From the IMG/VR virus record IMGVR_UViG_3300038701_002786, positions 17,499 to 81,498 of that record: 64,000 bases of DNA; one strand, written 5' to 3'. The notes beneath the pieces are model-generated. The model did not search any database, was not told the DNA's origin, and saw only the letters and a program-made list of their open reading frames with translations. Of this stretch, positions 1-7,315 are shown in pieces (position 1 is the first letter of the stretch; every line of letters starts with the position of its first letter). The position numbers were made by a program, and so were the translations under genes. The DNA is from a virus.

Positions 1-356
1 CCTTCGCACAAGTCACATGTATCTTTGACCACCCCGAAAAGCCAACCACGCGGATCATCGCGCATTGTCGTCCCCGAACCATTGCACTGCTCACATTGTG
101 TTTGCATATGATGAAATTCGACCTCGACCATATACACATAAAAGCTCATGGCATCTGGGTCTTCCTCTTCACCTCCACGGTCATACACAATGTGAAACAG
201 AAATGGTTCATCGGATGAACCGCGTATTTTTTGGACATATGCACCATCGCTTTCATATCTGCGTCGCAATGCTTTGGGGCTTTCGTATACACCATCAATC
301 GCACCGTTTTCATCAACTGATTCATCGCCATAGAAGCCCGCCCAAACATTAATCAT
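1..356 (-). CDS. Small DnaJ-type zinc protein (partial, 3' end outside window)
   Basis: The frame is open from the ATG at 356 to the window edge, so the C-terminus is missing. The visible part has an acidic N-terminal region, and then a CEQCNGSG motif and a second Cys pair (CDLCE) about 25 residues later. This spacing resembles the CxxCxGxG zinc-binding repeats of DnaJ. The ATG overlaps the TGA of the upstream gene (ATGA), so the two are translationally coupled. The function is unknown. Antisense reading frames in this interval are shadows. Confidence 0.7.
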   Translation of the reverse strand, partial: MINVWAGFYGDESVDENGAIDGVYESPKALRRRYESDGAYVQKIRGSSDEPFLFHIVYDRGGEEEDPDAMSFYVYMVEVEFHHMQTQCEQCNGSGTTMRDDPRGWLFGVVKDTCDLCE

Positions 357-754
357 GGCTCATCTCCTGACTGTGTCGATTCATCGATCGAAAAGTTTGC
401 TCGCACATACCAACCACCTTCGTCATAACCGCCAGCAGTAATACATAGCCCAAGAACCAACCCAGTGCCTTCAAGATCGAGCTTGAGCCAGGACTTGAAC
501 ATTTCCATGTCCAAATCATCTATATGGCCCTCATCTTGATGACCGCTCAAATCCGCGACCACTGACCATTGCGTATCGTGCGGTCTTTCGTTGATGCGTT
601 CGATGGCCTTTTTGCGCATCTTTTGGTACGCGCATGAGGTCGTGTGCTTGACTCTTTCTTGCTTTTTCTTCTCCGCTTCGCGTGCTTGAGCCGCCAGTTG
701 ACGACGTTTTTCTTGAAGTTGAGCGACTGTTGGGAATTGTGTCGTGTCTGACAT
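353..754 (-). CDS. FPT-box family protein 1, unknown function
   Basis: This 133-residue protein starts MSDTTQFPTVAQLQ. A charged helical stretch rich in Lys, Glu and Arg follows, then a C-terminal alpha/beta-looking part. The start at 754 has AGAGGTTGAA directly in front and leaves one base to the upstream stop. A longer frame would run into the neighbour. The FPT..L opening is shared with the next two upstream genes, so these are tandem paralogues. No known family was recognised. Confidence 0.7.
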   Translation of the reverse strand: MSDTTQFPTVAQLQEKRRQLAAQAREAEKKKQERVKHTTSCAYQKMRKKAIERINERPHDTQWSVVADLSGHQDEGHIDDLDMEMFKSWLKLDLEGTGLVLGLCITAGGYDEGGWYVRANFSIDESTQSGDEP

Positions 755-755
755 T

Positions 756-1142
756 TCAACCTCTTGTTGGTCTTGGTTTTGAACCCTTTCTATCGATGCG
801 AGAAAATCCACAACTGATTGACCAGCGAGGACCGTCAAGGAGTTCAAAAATTTGAAACTCCATACCTGTTTCTTTGATTTTATCCTGTACATTTGACTGA
901 ATAATGTCTCTGTCAACAAGCTCAGCTTTGAGGTTATATGGGGCATCGACAATCACTCTGAGAGACCACTTGCTGTTGTCAAAACGGTCTCGAATACACT
1001 TCGCTGCCTCTTCCAAAATTTGTTCACACGCAACATCGTGCATCTTAAAGCGAGCCTCTTCTCGAAGCTTATCTTCTTCAGCTTCCATCTGTGCCTTCTT
1101 TTCTAACATTTGGTCGAGTTCTTTTGTTGTCGGAAAATCCAT
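756..1142 (-). CDS. FPT-box family protein 2, unknown function
   Basis: This 128-residue protein starts MDFPTTKELDQMLEKK and continues with a predicted helix rich in Glu and Lys. A C-terminal region follows with a WSLRVIVDAP strand-like segment and GPRWSISCG near the end. The internal ATG at 1142 was preferred because GGAGGAACCA lies immediately upstream and the start then aligns with its paralogues. The gene is part of the tight minus-strand operon. No function can be assigned. Confidence 0.7.
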   Translation of the reverse strand: MDFPTTKELDQMLEKKAQMEAEEDKLREEARFKMHDVACEQILEEAAKCIRDRFDNSKWSLRVIVDAPYNLKAELVDRDIIQSNVQDKIKETGMEFQIFELLDGPRWSISCGFSRIDRKGSKPRPTRG

Positions 1143-1174
1143 TGGTTCCTCCATGGATGTAGGTTATCTATCGT

Positions 1175-1489
1175 TCACTCGAATCGTTGCGGGTTGTGTA
1201 TGATAGGCATCAATGCCACCTCGATCATCGGACTCTCCCTCGGATCTCCGCTATCGTAAGACAGTTCTTTGTATTGTACCCTCCATTGGTATTCTTCGAG
1301 CAACCGAACCACTGTTGGCATAAGGCGCATATTCGATGCGTGGACATGAACCACATGTGATCTATTATGGGGGTTCTTTGTGGCCTCACGAATCAATGAG
1401 GTTTTGATTTGCTCAATGACCTCACGCGCAAGCTTAATTTGCTTCGGTTCAACCAATTCGTTCAATTCACCTGGTGTTGGGAAGTTCAT
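1175..1489 (-). CDS. FPT-box family protein 3, unknown function
   Basis: This 104-residue protein starts MNFPTPGELNELVEPKQ, and its N-terminus aligns with the two genes downstream. The ATG at 1489 overlaps the stop of the upstream gene as ATGA and has a purine-rich AAGGACGGTGAA in front. A longer in-frame extension exists but would overlap the neighbouring gene by 200 bases. The middle is helical and ends in a YQWRVQYKEL segment. The role is unknown. Confidence 0.68.
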   Translation of the reverse strand: MNFPTPGELNELVEPKQIKLAREVIEQIKTSLIREATKNPHNRSHVVHVHASNMRLMPTVVRLLEEYQWRVQYKELSYDSGDPRESPMIEVALMPIIHNPQRFE

Positions 1490-1860
1490 TTCACCGTCCT
1501 TTTGTTTTTGTAGTTTTCGATCTGCTTGTTGATATATGTGGCGTCTGGATACATTGGTCGTTGAAGTTGCCGAGCGCCATGCCGATACCCGGCTGTACGC
1601 CGAAAGCCCAACGCATATTGCTTGATTTGCCAAATGACCACATTTTCGCGGCGGTTTGCGCTGTACGGTTGCTCGTGCGTCACATGGTGCCACACCTGTC
1701 TTGCGACTTCATAAAAAACGGGAGCATTCACGCCATCAGGCTCTTGCATGGCCACGCGAACACATTCGCGCAACAGCCAATCCAACTTGCCCATCGCAAA
1801 ACCCTCAACACACACGCATTTCTCTTCTTCGATTATAGCAAAATCCGTGCACTTTTGCAT
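1486..1860 (-). CDS. Hypothetical protein
   Basis: This 124-residue protein is rich in aromatic and basic residues (YEVARQVWHHVTHEQPY) with a basic C-terminal tail. The ATG at 1860 follows the upstream stop at 1865 and has ATAAGG in front. An upstream ATG at 1905 would add 15 residues and overlap the preceding gene by 41 bases. The stop couples to the next gene through ATGA. No family was recognised. Confidence 0.55.
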   Translation of the reverse strand: MQKCTDFAIIEEEKCVCVEGFAMGKLDWLLRECVRVAMQEPDGVNAPVFYEVARQVWHHVTHEQPYSANRRENVVIWQIKQYALGFRRTAGYRHGARQLQRPMYPDATYINKQIENYKNKRTVK

Positions 1861-1864
1861 GGCC

Positions 1865-2704
1865 TTATGCTTCCCAAGCGCGCAAATCGAGTTCTTGTTG
1901 TTCATATCCGACCAACTCCTTACCAGTTGATGTCACAGCGTAGTATCTTGGCGCTGTGCGTGAGCTGCGCGCACAACTTGCATCATAGTTCAGACCAACC
2001 AATAGACCGGCCATGGCCATCTGCTGTGTGTGTGTCCATACAGGATCAATGCTGGGCACCACGATGAGATTTCGATAACTGTCTTCTGTGCGATTCATTC
2101 CCAAGGCATGGCGAAGTAGTTCAAGATGAACCCCCTCGACATCCATGGGATCACCTGTACATCTCATGTTGGCCTTGATGCGCTTACTGGTAGAACGACG
2201 CCACCTTTGAGCCGCATTGCAGGAAGACTGGTAACGCCATTGCCGAGTGTTCTGCCACAGCGCATCATCAATTGCAGGCATTCGCCAACCCAACGACATG
2301 GCATCACAAACAAACGATGCGTAGTGCTGTCTTTCTGGTAATTGCCACACCTCACGCTGTGCGCGCTCAAGGTGCTTGAGATATTCGACGCCGTACAGAA
2401 TCGCGTGTGAAACACCCATCCATTTTTCGTAGAAATAAAATGTCTCCTTGCAACGCTCTTCTGCGCTCAATGAAGGCCACAAAACCCTGCCCACGGCAGC
2501 GCGTACAGCACGAAACGTGCAAGGTGCATACAACTCAAACCGATGAAGTTCATCGCGAAAACTCTCCCACGATGCTTGCTCTTTGAACAGGTAGCGCACC
2601 AGCGTCATGTGATCCCATGGTAAGTCAGGGTCAACATCAATCTCTGTCAACGACTGCAATTGTTGCTGATCTTCTGATGGTCGAAACTGCAAGATGTTGT
2701 CCAT
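1865..2704 (-). CDS. Hypothetical protein with C-terminal HALG winged-helix-like domain
   Basis: This 279-residue protein starts MDNILQFRPSEDQQQ, with AAGGGTGAAACG in front of the ATG at 2704. The first 190 residues are unrecognised and Trp-rich. The last 90 contain LLRHALGMN, SYRNLIV, an amphipathic helix ending AGLLVGL, and YYAVTSTGKELVG. The same order of motifs occurs in the genes at 5968 and 10432, and in small proteins of many other phages. The closing TxxGxEL resembles the wing end of winged-helix folds. DNA binding is an inference. Confidence 0.68.
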   Translation of the reverse strand: MDNILQFRPSEDQQQLQSLTEIDVDPDLPWDHMTLVRYLFKEQASWESFRDELHRFELYAPCTFRAVRAAVGRVLWPSLSAEERCKETFYFYEKWMGVSHAILYGVEYLKHLERAQREVWQLPERQHYASFVCDAMSLGWRMPAIDDALWQNTRQWRYQSSCNAAQRWRRSTSKRIKANMRCTGDPMDVEGVHLELLRHALGMNRTEDSYRNLIVVPSIDPVWTHTQQMAMAGLLVGLNYDASCARSSRTAPRYYAVTSTGKELVGYEQQELDLRAWEA

Positions 2705-2708
2705 CGTT

Positions 2709-2948
2709 TCACCCTTCTTTGTATCGTTTGTCATACAGGGGCAGGCACTCGCCGCAACAGTCACTACGGTATAGTTTTCGCTCTTCATCATCACACTGAT
2801 TACACAGCAACAACATTCGCGTGCACCCGCACTTAAGTTCGATAAGCGTATCGATCATCGGCTGGTTGCAGCCATGGCAATCATAAACGATATGTCGCCT
2901 TGGTCGATAGATTTCCAGCGCAATGGTTCCTTTTGCTTGCTCACTCAT
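2709..2948 (-). CDS. Mini zinc protein, CGC-core family member 1
   Basis: This 79-residue protein has Cys spacing CHGC, then about 14 residues to KCGCTRMLLLCNQC, then a final CCGEC. It is one of four small proteins in this arm with the order CxxC, CGC, CxxC, CxxC, which could hold two zinc ions. It lies between two genes with only a few bases of spacing. Zinc binding follows from the Cys pattern. A target or role cannot be named. Confidence 0.72.
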   Translation of the reverse strand: MSEQAKGTIALEIYRPRRHIVYDCHGCNQPMIDTLIELKCGCTRMLLLCNQCDDEERKLYRSDCCGECLPLYDKRYKEG

Positions 2949-2957
2949 GATTTTGCT

Positions 2958-3317
2958 TCAATTGTTTCGTTTTCGATCTGCCCATTCCTTAAACCCTTCC
3001 GGCAAGGGCCGCCTGTTTTTCTCCGCCCACTCTCTCATTCGTCGGCGGTAAAGAGCGGATTGTTCATATTGCTTTTGCGCGTTTCGGCCACATTCAAACC
3101 AGGGGTATTGGTCACCCCGTGGCCGCCAACTGTATTGACAACCGTAGCAGGTAGCCGTGAACTTTCCGGTGTGTTCAACGTCATCACCATTAATACCGAT
3201 ACCGTCTTCTGTTTGCGTATAAGTGAAGACGCCTATCAAGTGCTCATCAATTCTAATATGAGTCGATTTGCATTTCGGGCATTTCTTCGGCTTCCATTTC
3301 TGTGATTTTTCACCCAA
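2958..3317 (-). CDS. Zinc-ribbon protein with TTG start
   Basis: This 119-residue protein contains CPKC near the start, a long insert with TYTQTEDGIGIN, then CYGC, and a basic C-terminal tail ending WADRKRNN. The two CxxC pairs fit a zinc ribbon. The longest frame begins at 3509 but overlaps the neighbouring gene. The TTG at 3317 has AAAGAGG six bases upstream and avoids the overlap, so it is preferred. The 80 bases upstream hold an inverted repeat that may be an operator. Confidence 0.62.
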   Translation of the reverse strand: MGEKSQKWKPKKCPKCKSTHIRIDEHLIGVFTYTQTEDGIGINGDDVEHTGKFTATCYGCQYSWRPRGDQYPWFECGRNAQKQYEQSALYRRRMREWAEKNRRPLPEGFKEWADRKRNN

Positions 3318-3339
3318 AACGAACCTCTTTGATTGTATA

Positions 3340-3380
3340 GGTCTAAATAGCGATAAATGGGTACTATCATTAGTTAGACC
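3340..3380. repeat. Imperfect inverted repeat upstream of the zinc-ribbon gene
   Basis: GGTCTAAATAGCGATA and TATCATTAGTTAGACC are imperfect inverted arms of 16 bases (13 matches) around a 9-base loop. They lie in the only sizeable gap of this part of the arm, between the stop at 3398 and the TTG start at 3317. It could be an operator or a weak terminator. No T-tract follows on either strand, so an operator is slightly favoured. Confidence 0.4.
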
Positions 3381-3397
3381 TGATTTACTGCTCAATC

Positions 3398-3625
3398 CTA
3401 ACCGTTCACTTTCAATACGGTTTGATGTTCTTTTCGTCTCTTTTCTGTAGCAATCCTTCGATCGACGCTGAAGCATTCCACGCATCGAGGTTTCATCCTC
3501 GACATGCACTCAAACATCACGACGTTGCACTTCGGACACGCGGTGCTTTTTTGGCACCCACACGCGTATGGCTTGAACTCTTCCATGGTGCCACACTTGA
3601 GACAGGCTGGCGATTTGTTGTTCAT
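3398..3625 (-). CDS. Mini zinc protein, CGC-core family member 2
   Basis: This 75-residue protein starts MNNKSPACLKCGTME. Its Cys spacing is CLKC, then CGCQKSTACPKC, then CVEC, followed by a basic tail (RRIATEKRRKE). It matches the paralogues at 2709, 4004 and 5360. The ATG at 3625 has AGGAAGCGGGCG upstream. The function is unknown. Zinc binding is inferred from the Cys pairs. Confidence 0.7.
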   Translation of the reverse strand: MNNKSPACLKCGTMEEFKPYACGCQKSTACPKCNVVMFECMSRMKPRCVECFSVDRRIATEKRRKEHQTVLKVNG

Positions 3626-3635
3626 CGCCCGCTTC

Positions 3636-3917
3636 CTATCGCAATTCCAACAGATCGCGATCCAGCGCAACAAACGCATCCTCTATCGCGATCTCGCAAT
3701 CCCACCCAATGTCGCGCGCAGAATTAATAGCCCTGCGCCACAACACATCCGTACCTTGCGTGCCCCTGTGCAACACCCACTCATGGCCGATGTGAGACAA
3801 CGTGGCAACCACGACGCCACCGTGGATATAAGCGCAGCCATCCACCCCATGGTGTTCAATGTGCACGCATTCGCCGGTTTTTGATTTGATTTTGCTCACG
3901 TCATTCATCCCGTCCAT
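3636..3917 (-). CDS. Hypothetical protein
   Basis: This 93-residue protein starts MDGMNDVSKIKSKTGE and contains His-rich HIEHHGVDGCAYIHGG, then WRRAINSARDIGWDCEIAIE. The ATG at 3917 has GGAGGAAGCG immediately upstream, which is better placed than the ATG four codons earlier. It sits between two mini zinc protein genes. No family was recognised. Confidence 0.6.
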   Translation of the reverse strand: MDGMNDVSKIKSKTGECVHIEHHGVDGCAYIHGGVVVATLSHIGHEWVLHRGTQGTDVLWRRAINSARDIGWDCEIAIEDAFVALDRDLLELR

Positions 3918-4003
3918 CGCTTCCTCCATTTCTCATCACAACAAAACCAGTTTACGAACATGGGCAATGCCACACCATTGGCAGAAAGGCAGTGCGAACT
4001 TGT

Positions 4004-4216
4004 TCATCGGCATACTCCACACCATCGAACACCATCCTTTTCGCGATGATGAGTCATTGCACATTTTTGGCACATCTTCAGCCTTTTCACACAACCACAC
4101 TCAAATCGACGTGTTGTGTTCACAATCCACTTGCGCGCATAACACCATTGGCAGCATTGCCTCAAATATTTGGGTGCAACCTGCTGCGTATCGATCGGTT
4201 TAGTTGCACCGCTCAC
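4004..4216 (-). CDS. Mini zinc protein, CGC-core family member 3, GTG start
   Basis: This 70-residue protein has Cys spacing CCQWC, then ECGCVKRLKMCQKC, then CGVC at the extreme C-terminus. The GTG start overlaps the TGA of the upstream gene (GTGA). The pattern and size match the other CGC-core proteins of this arm. The fold is probably a double zinc ribbon. The role is unknown. Confidence 0.7.
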   Translation of the reverse strand: MSGATKPIDTQQVAPKYLRQCCQWCYARKWIVNTTRRFECGCVKRLKMCQKCAMTHHREKDGVRWCGVCR

Positions 4217-4986
4217 AAATGCCCCAATCTAATCTTAGTCTGCTTCAGTGCTTGAGAGATTTCAATCCTGTCAGTTGCATAAAAACACCTTACAGTCTCC
4301 GCTTTTGCGGTGCTTTGAATAGCCCCATACCTTTCGACATCCAAAACAATCATTTCCCATGCGTGTTCATCCATACTCCAATCTTGGCATGCGCATGATT
4401 CAACGCATTCGCACGATTCATGTTTTTCAATAACATCCTCAAAGTAACTTTCATCAGAATCGCCCGCGTAAGGTCGACACAGAGGCAATCTGAACGATGT
4501 TTCAATACTGATTGTAGGACTAGCTCCCCAGGAATCTCCCCAGGAACACGGACTGCGCCGCAACTCAATTGCAGCAAAAATTGCCAAAAACTCAACTACC
4601 AATAACCATTCACATTCATAACCAGCGTCCAAAATACGTTGATGGAGTTCGTTGGCCGCGCTACACATCCACCATACGACATCGCCTGCATTTGAATGGT
4701 CGTTGTCGCACAGGTTTAGCGAGGCCATAGAGTACCGCATCCAGTGCTCTCTATGTTCATTGGATGCCAAAAGGACGATGCAAACCACAGCGGCAATCTT
4801 GAACCATTGGTCCTGCTGCACATCAACCAACGCATCATGCAGATAACCAAAACCATCCGGCTTCATCCACGGACACTTTGCAAACAACCATGGCTGATAC
4901 TTGCCAGCAAGCCTAGGATAGATACCAAGCATACGGTGGTAATCACCAGACTCGACATCGCTTCTTATTTCTCCGAAATCACTCAT
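4213..4986 (-). CDS. DFGE-family hypothetical protein
   Basis: This 257-residue protein opens MSDFGEIRSDVESGD, which aligns with the VVDFGELRSACHQQG opening of the gene at 7312. The middle is hydrophobic and helical (VVCIVLLASN; WLLVVEFLAIFAAIEL), and the C-terminal third is acidic with an ECVESCAC segment. The hydrophobic stretches contain charged residues nearby and may be buried helices rather than membrane spans. It is coupled by GTGA to the next gene. The function is unknown. Confidence 0.65.
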   Translation of the reverse strand: MSDFGEIRSDVESGDYHRMLGIYPRLAGKYQPWLFAKCPWMKPDGFGYLHDALVDVQQDQWFKIAAVVCIVLLASNEHREHWMRYSMASLNLCDNDHSNAGDVVWWMCSAANELHQRILDAGYECEWLLVVEFLAIFAAIELRRSPCSWGDSWGASPTISIETSFRLPLCRPYAGDSDESYFEDVIEKHESCECVESCACQDWSMDEHAWEMIVLDVERYGAIQSTAKAETVRCFYATDRIEISQALKQTKIRLGHL

Positions 4987-4989
4987 TGA

Positions 4990-5370
4990 TTATACCATAT
5001 TTGAAGGATCTTCGTATGCCCAATCAATCCATTTTTTCAAATCAGCAACGGCACATAGCAACGTTCCAATCACATAGATGCGCATGAAAATCTGTTCAGC
5101 ACACTCATGTACATAGACCTCAATCACTTCCTCAAACAGATCAACTTGTATAAAGCGCCTACCATCAGAACTGACCCACTCAAGAGTTACACCACACCCA
5201 ATGGGATACACATTAGGATACGGCCTTGCGTTGCAGGTGAGCGGCAACATCTCAAGCGAGCGTCTAATAGCAAATGGAGACACTGCGCCCGCATCATAGT
5301 ACCAACCATCTTTCAACCCATAGAACCCCTTGAGCCTCTTTTCCACTTCTTGGTTCATCTCAATACTCAT
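4990..5370 (-). CDS. Hypothetical protein with GW-D-GA / LEW motif arrangement
   Basis: This 126-residue protein carries LKGFYGLKDGWYYDAGAVSP, then a LP..C-x-ARPYPNVYP segment and GVTLEWVSSDGRRFIQVD. This arrangement recalls a broadly distributed small-protein family whose members read W(D)G.GA..SP...P.vyPt..GGvqLEW. The match is by eye only. The ATG at 5370 lies inside the end of the upstream zinc gene (11-base overlap). The role is unknown. Confidence 0.6.
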   Translation of the reverse strand: MSIEMNQEVEKRLKGFYGLKDGWYYDAGAVSPFAIRRSLEMLPLTCNARPYPNVYPIGCGVTLEWVSSDGRRFIQVDLFEEVIEVYVHECAEQIFMRIYVIGTLLCAVADLKKWIDWAYEDPSNMV

Positions 5371-5575
5371 CAGCACCACGCGTCCATTTCTCCGCACAGT
5401 CTTCACAAAACCCATACTGATGGATGCCGCCAAACTCACTTACACAATAAGAACAGATCAACATTCGTCTGGAGCAACCACATTCATATGTGATGCGACG
5501 AATCGTTGCGGTGCTGATGCAAAACTCACACGTGGATGACGACGCTTCTGATTCATGCTCTTCAAAATCAGCCAT
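5360..5575 (-). CDS. Mini zinc protein, CGC-core family member 4
   Basis: This 71-residue protein starts MADFEEHESEASSS. Its Cys spacing is CEFC, then ECGCSRRMLICSYC, then CEDC. AGGAAGGCAAG lies just before the ATG at 5575, which overlaps the upstream stop. It is the fourth copy of the CxxC-CGC-CxxC-CxxC layout. Zinc coordination is likely. A partner is not evident. Confidence 0.7.
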   Translation of the reverse strand: MADFEEHESEASSSTCEFCISTATIRRITYECGCSRRMLICSYCVSEFGGIHQYGFCEDCAEKWTRGADEY

Positions 5576-5966
5576 CTTGCCTTCCTGTCCACTCGATAAT
5601 TTCCCACGGAAAGTCATCGGATGATGGGTTCATCGACAAATCACCAGGACCATTGATAAAATCCAAATTGTGTTTGTTATTATACTTGAACAACGTTTCT
5701 ACACGACACACCACGTATCGCATCAATTTGCACATTTCTTCGACGCCACCAAGCGAACCACTTGTTTCAAGAAATCCCCTTGGGTCGCTCCACACAAACC
5801 CTTCATCGTAGTGACCACGGAACTCAAACATCAAATCCCAACCAAAACCCTGTACAGTAGATATTGCATAGTCAACACAATATACACTCCCGCTTTGGCC
5901 ATCTTCATTGATAACAATTCTGTAATCACTCCTATCAATTCGACATACCAAGCTTTCTTCTGCCAT
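5568..5966 (-). CDS. Hypothetical protein
   Basis: This 132-residue acidic protein starts MAEESLVCRIDRSDYRI, with beta-rich segments (VYCVDYAIST; WDLMFEFRG), and ends WEIIEWTGRQDG. The ATG at 5966 is two bases from the upstream stop and has GAGAAGTGAG in front. No family was recognised. Confidence 0.6.
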   Translation of the reverse strand: MAEESLVCRIDRSDYRIVINEDGQSGSVYCVDYAISTVQGFGWDLMFEFRGHYDEGFVWSDPRGFLETSGSLGGVEEMCKLMRYVVCRVETLFKYNNKHNLDFINGPGDLSMNPSSDDFPWEIIEWTGRQDG

Positions 5967-5967
5967 C

Positions 5968-6216
5968 TCACTTCTCCTCATGCAATGCCGGAGCACCAAC
6001 CAACTCGCGCCCCTCGGGGGTTGCTCGCCAAATTGCACTGCCACCAAAAAACGATGAACTCTTCACCCTCAATGCCACCAATCCAGACTCTTGCATCTCA
6101 AGCATCAAAGGTTCATCTTCTGGGCACACGAAAATATTACGCCACCCTGGGCGCTCTGTATTCATGCCGAGCATATGGTTGAGCCTGTCGATATGTTCTT
6201 TATTTGCATCTGCCAT
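5968..6216 (-). CDS. HALG-family winged-helix-like small protein
   Basis: This 82-residue protein consists of the HALG-type domain alone: RLNHMLGMN, GWRNIFVCP, a helix ending ESGLVALRV, and IWRATPEGRELVG. The same domain closes the proteins at 1865 and 10432. The G-R-E-L ending resembles the wing of winged-helix proteins. A regulator or nucleic-acid-binding role is plausible but unproven. Confidence 0.66.
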   Translation of the reverse strand: MADANKEHIDRLNHMLGMNTERPGWRNIFVCPEDEPLMLEMQESGLVALRVKSSSFFGGSAIWRATPEGRELVGAPALHEEK

Positions 6217-6228
6217 GTGTGCTCCATT

Positions 6229-7056
6229 TCACGCCACGTTGTTGTACGGCACATATTCGGGTTGCTCGATCGACGTTGGGTATGACAACCCACCATCGAT
6301 GCGATGTTTTTTGTCCAGCGACCACACATAACAGTGGTTGCCGGGATGTTTGAACTTCCTCGCACCGATCGTGGCCAACGCGTGCTTGATATAATCGACC
6401 CGGTTGCCACCACCATACTCCGGTGCGCCAAGTTGCTCCAGCGCAACACGAGCGGCATCAGCGCCAGATTCATCGTTGCGAAACTTTGAGAGCATCCTGG
6501 GCGAGATGACGCGCCCATCAGGGGTGATACAGTGGGTGCGTGATGCACTTCGACCGAGATACAGCGCATTGTGCGCTTTGTAGATGGTGCCTACATGTCC
6601 GGGCAGGATAACCTTGCCATCGTGTGTGTGTCGCATCATCGGATCACTGTACGCCATGATCGCGCGCCAGCCCTTGTGTGACTTGACCAGGTCGAATGCT
6701 CGTTTGAGGAACCATGTCTCTGCATTATAGCCAACCTCATCCAATAAGACAAATCGACCAAGCTCCGCAGATTCATCCGCGCCAAGGCCCGTCCATTTGG
6801 GCAACACGCGGTTGTTCATCGGCATCGAGAAGACAGCACACCCAACAAGGCGACCGTGCTGATACAAACCAACGCGAGCGCGCGCAGCTGGATAAGAGCC
6901 GCTGTAGTGATGAGTGGCGATGAAGTCACGCGCCGTGGTGTCATCGTCGATAAGCACGGCTTCCAGCGTGGATGTGTCGACCACATGGCGAGGCTTCACC
7001 CATCGGCTTTTGCCCTCATTCCAGCGCTGTGACTCATTCCATAGGCTAAGTTGCAT
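6229..7056 (-). CDS. Mom-like adenine modification protein (GNAT-like fold)
   Basis: This 275-residue protein contains HHYSGSYP, a following strand GRLVGCAVFSMP, then AELGRFVLLDEVGYNAETWF, IMAYSDPMMRHTHDG, GTIYKAHNALYLG, and a basic C-terminal region. This layout matches the Mom family, whose founder in phage Mu modifies adenine in phage DNA to evade restriction. The ATG at 7056 has GAGGATACA in front, and the longer frame lacks a ribosome site. Together with the cytosine methyltransferase and Dam domain it gives the phage three modification activities. Assignment is by motif memory, not a search. Confidence 0.72.
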   Translation of the reverse strand: MQLSLWNESQRWNEGKSRWVKPRHVVDTSTLEAVLIDDDTTARDFIATHHYSGSYPAARARVGLYQHGRLVGCAVFSMPMNNRVLPKWTGLGADESAELGRFVLLDEVGYNAETWFLKRAFDLVKSHKGWRAIMAYSDPMMRHTHDGKVILPGHVGTIYKAHNALYLGRSASRTHCITPDGRVISPRMLSKFRNDESGADAARVALEQLGAPEYGGGNRVDYIKHALATIGARKFKHPGNHCYVWSLDKKHRIDGGLSYPTSIEQPEYVPYNNVA

Positions 7057-7063
7057 TGTATCC

Positions 7064-7315
7064 TCAATAGTTCTTATCAACCGCTTTGATCCAAAAATAA
7101 AAATGGCGAGGGACCGATTCATTGATAATTTTCGATTCATTGATGATTTTCAATGTGCACGCACGAGGCAACATATGGTCCATCATGTACACATACTTGT
7201 CGTACTGCTCTTGCTTGGTCTTGGCTTGCTTTATGCGCTGACTGATACGCACGACACACACACAATCCCATTCACCACAAACATTGCAATCACACGGCAA
7301 ACTGATAGCGTTCAT
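7064..7315 (-). CDS. Small Cys-rich protein
   Basis: This 83-residue protein starts MNAISLPCDCNVCGEWDC; five Cys fall in the first 20 residues, then a basic helix (RIKQAKTKQEQYDKY) follows. The ATG overlaps the stop of the upstream gene as ATGA. The Cys cluster may bind a metal, but its spacing differs from the CGC-core family. The function is unknown. Confidence 0.6.
   Translation of the reverse strand: MNAISLPCDCNVCGEWDCVCVVRISQRIKQAKTKQEQYDKYVYMMDHMLPRACTLKIINESKIINESVPRHFYFWIKAVDKNY

Noticed and set aside
65-352. 95-residue plus-strand reading frame at the left edge
   Set aside because: The opposite strand carries a coupled gene with DnaJ-type Cys motifs that runs off the window, while this frame is His-rich and featureless.
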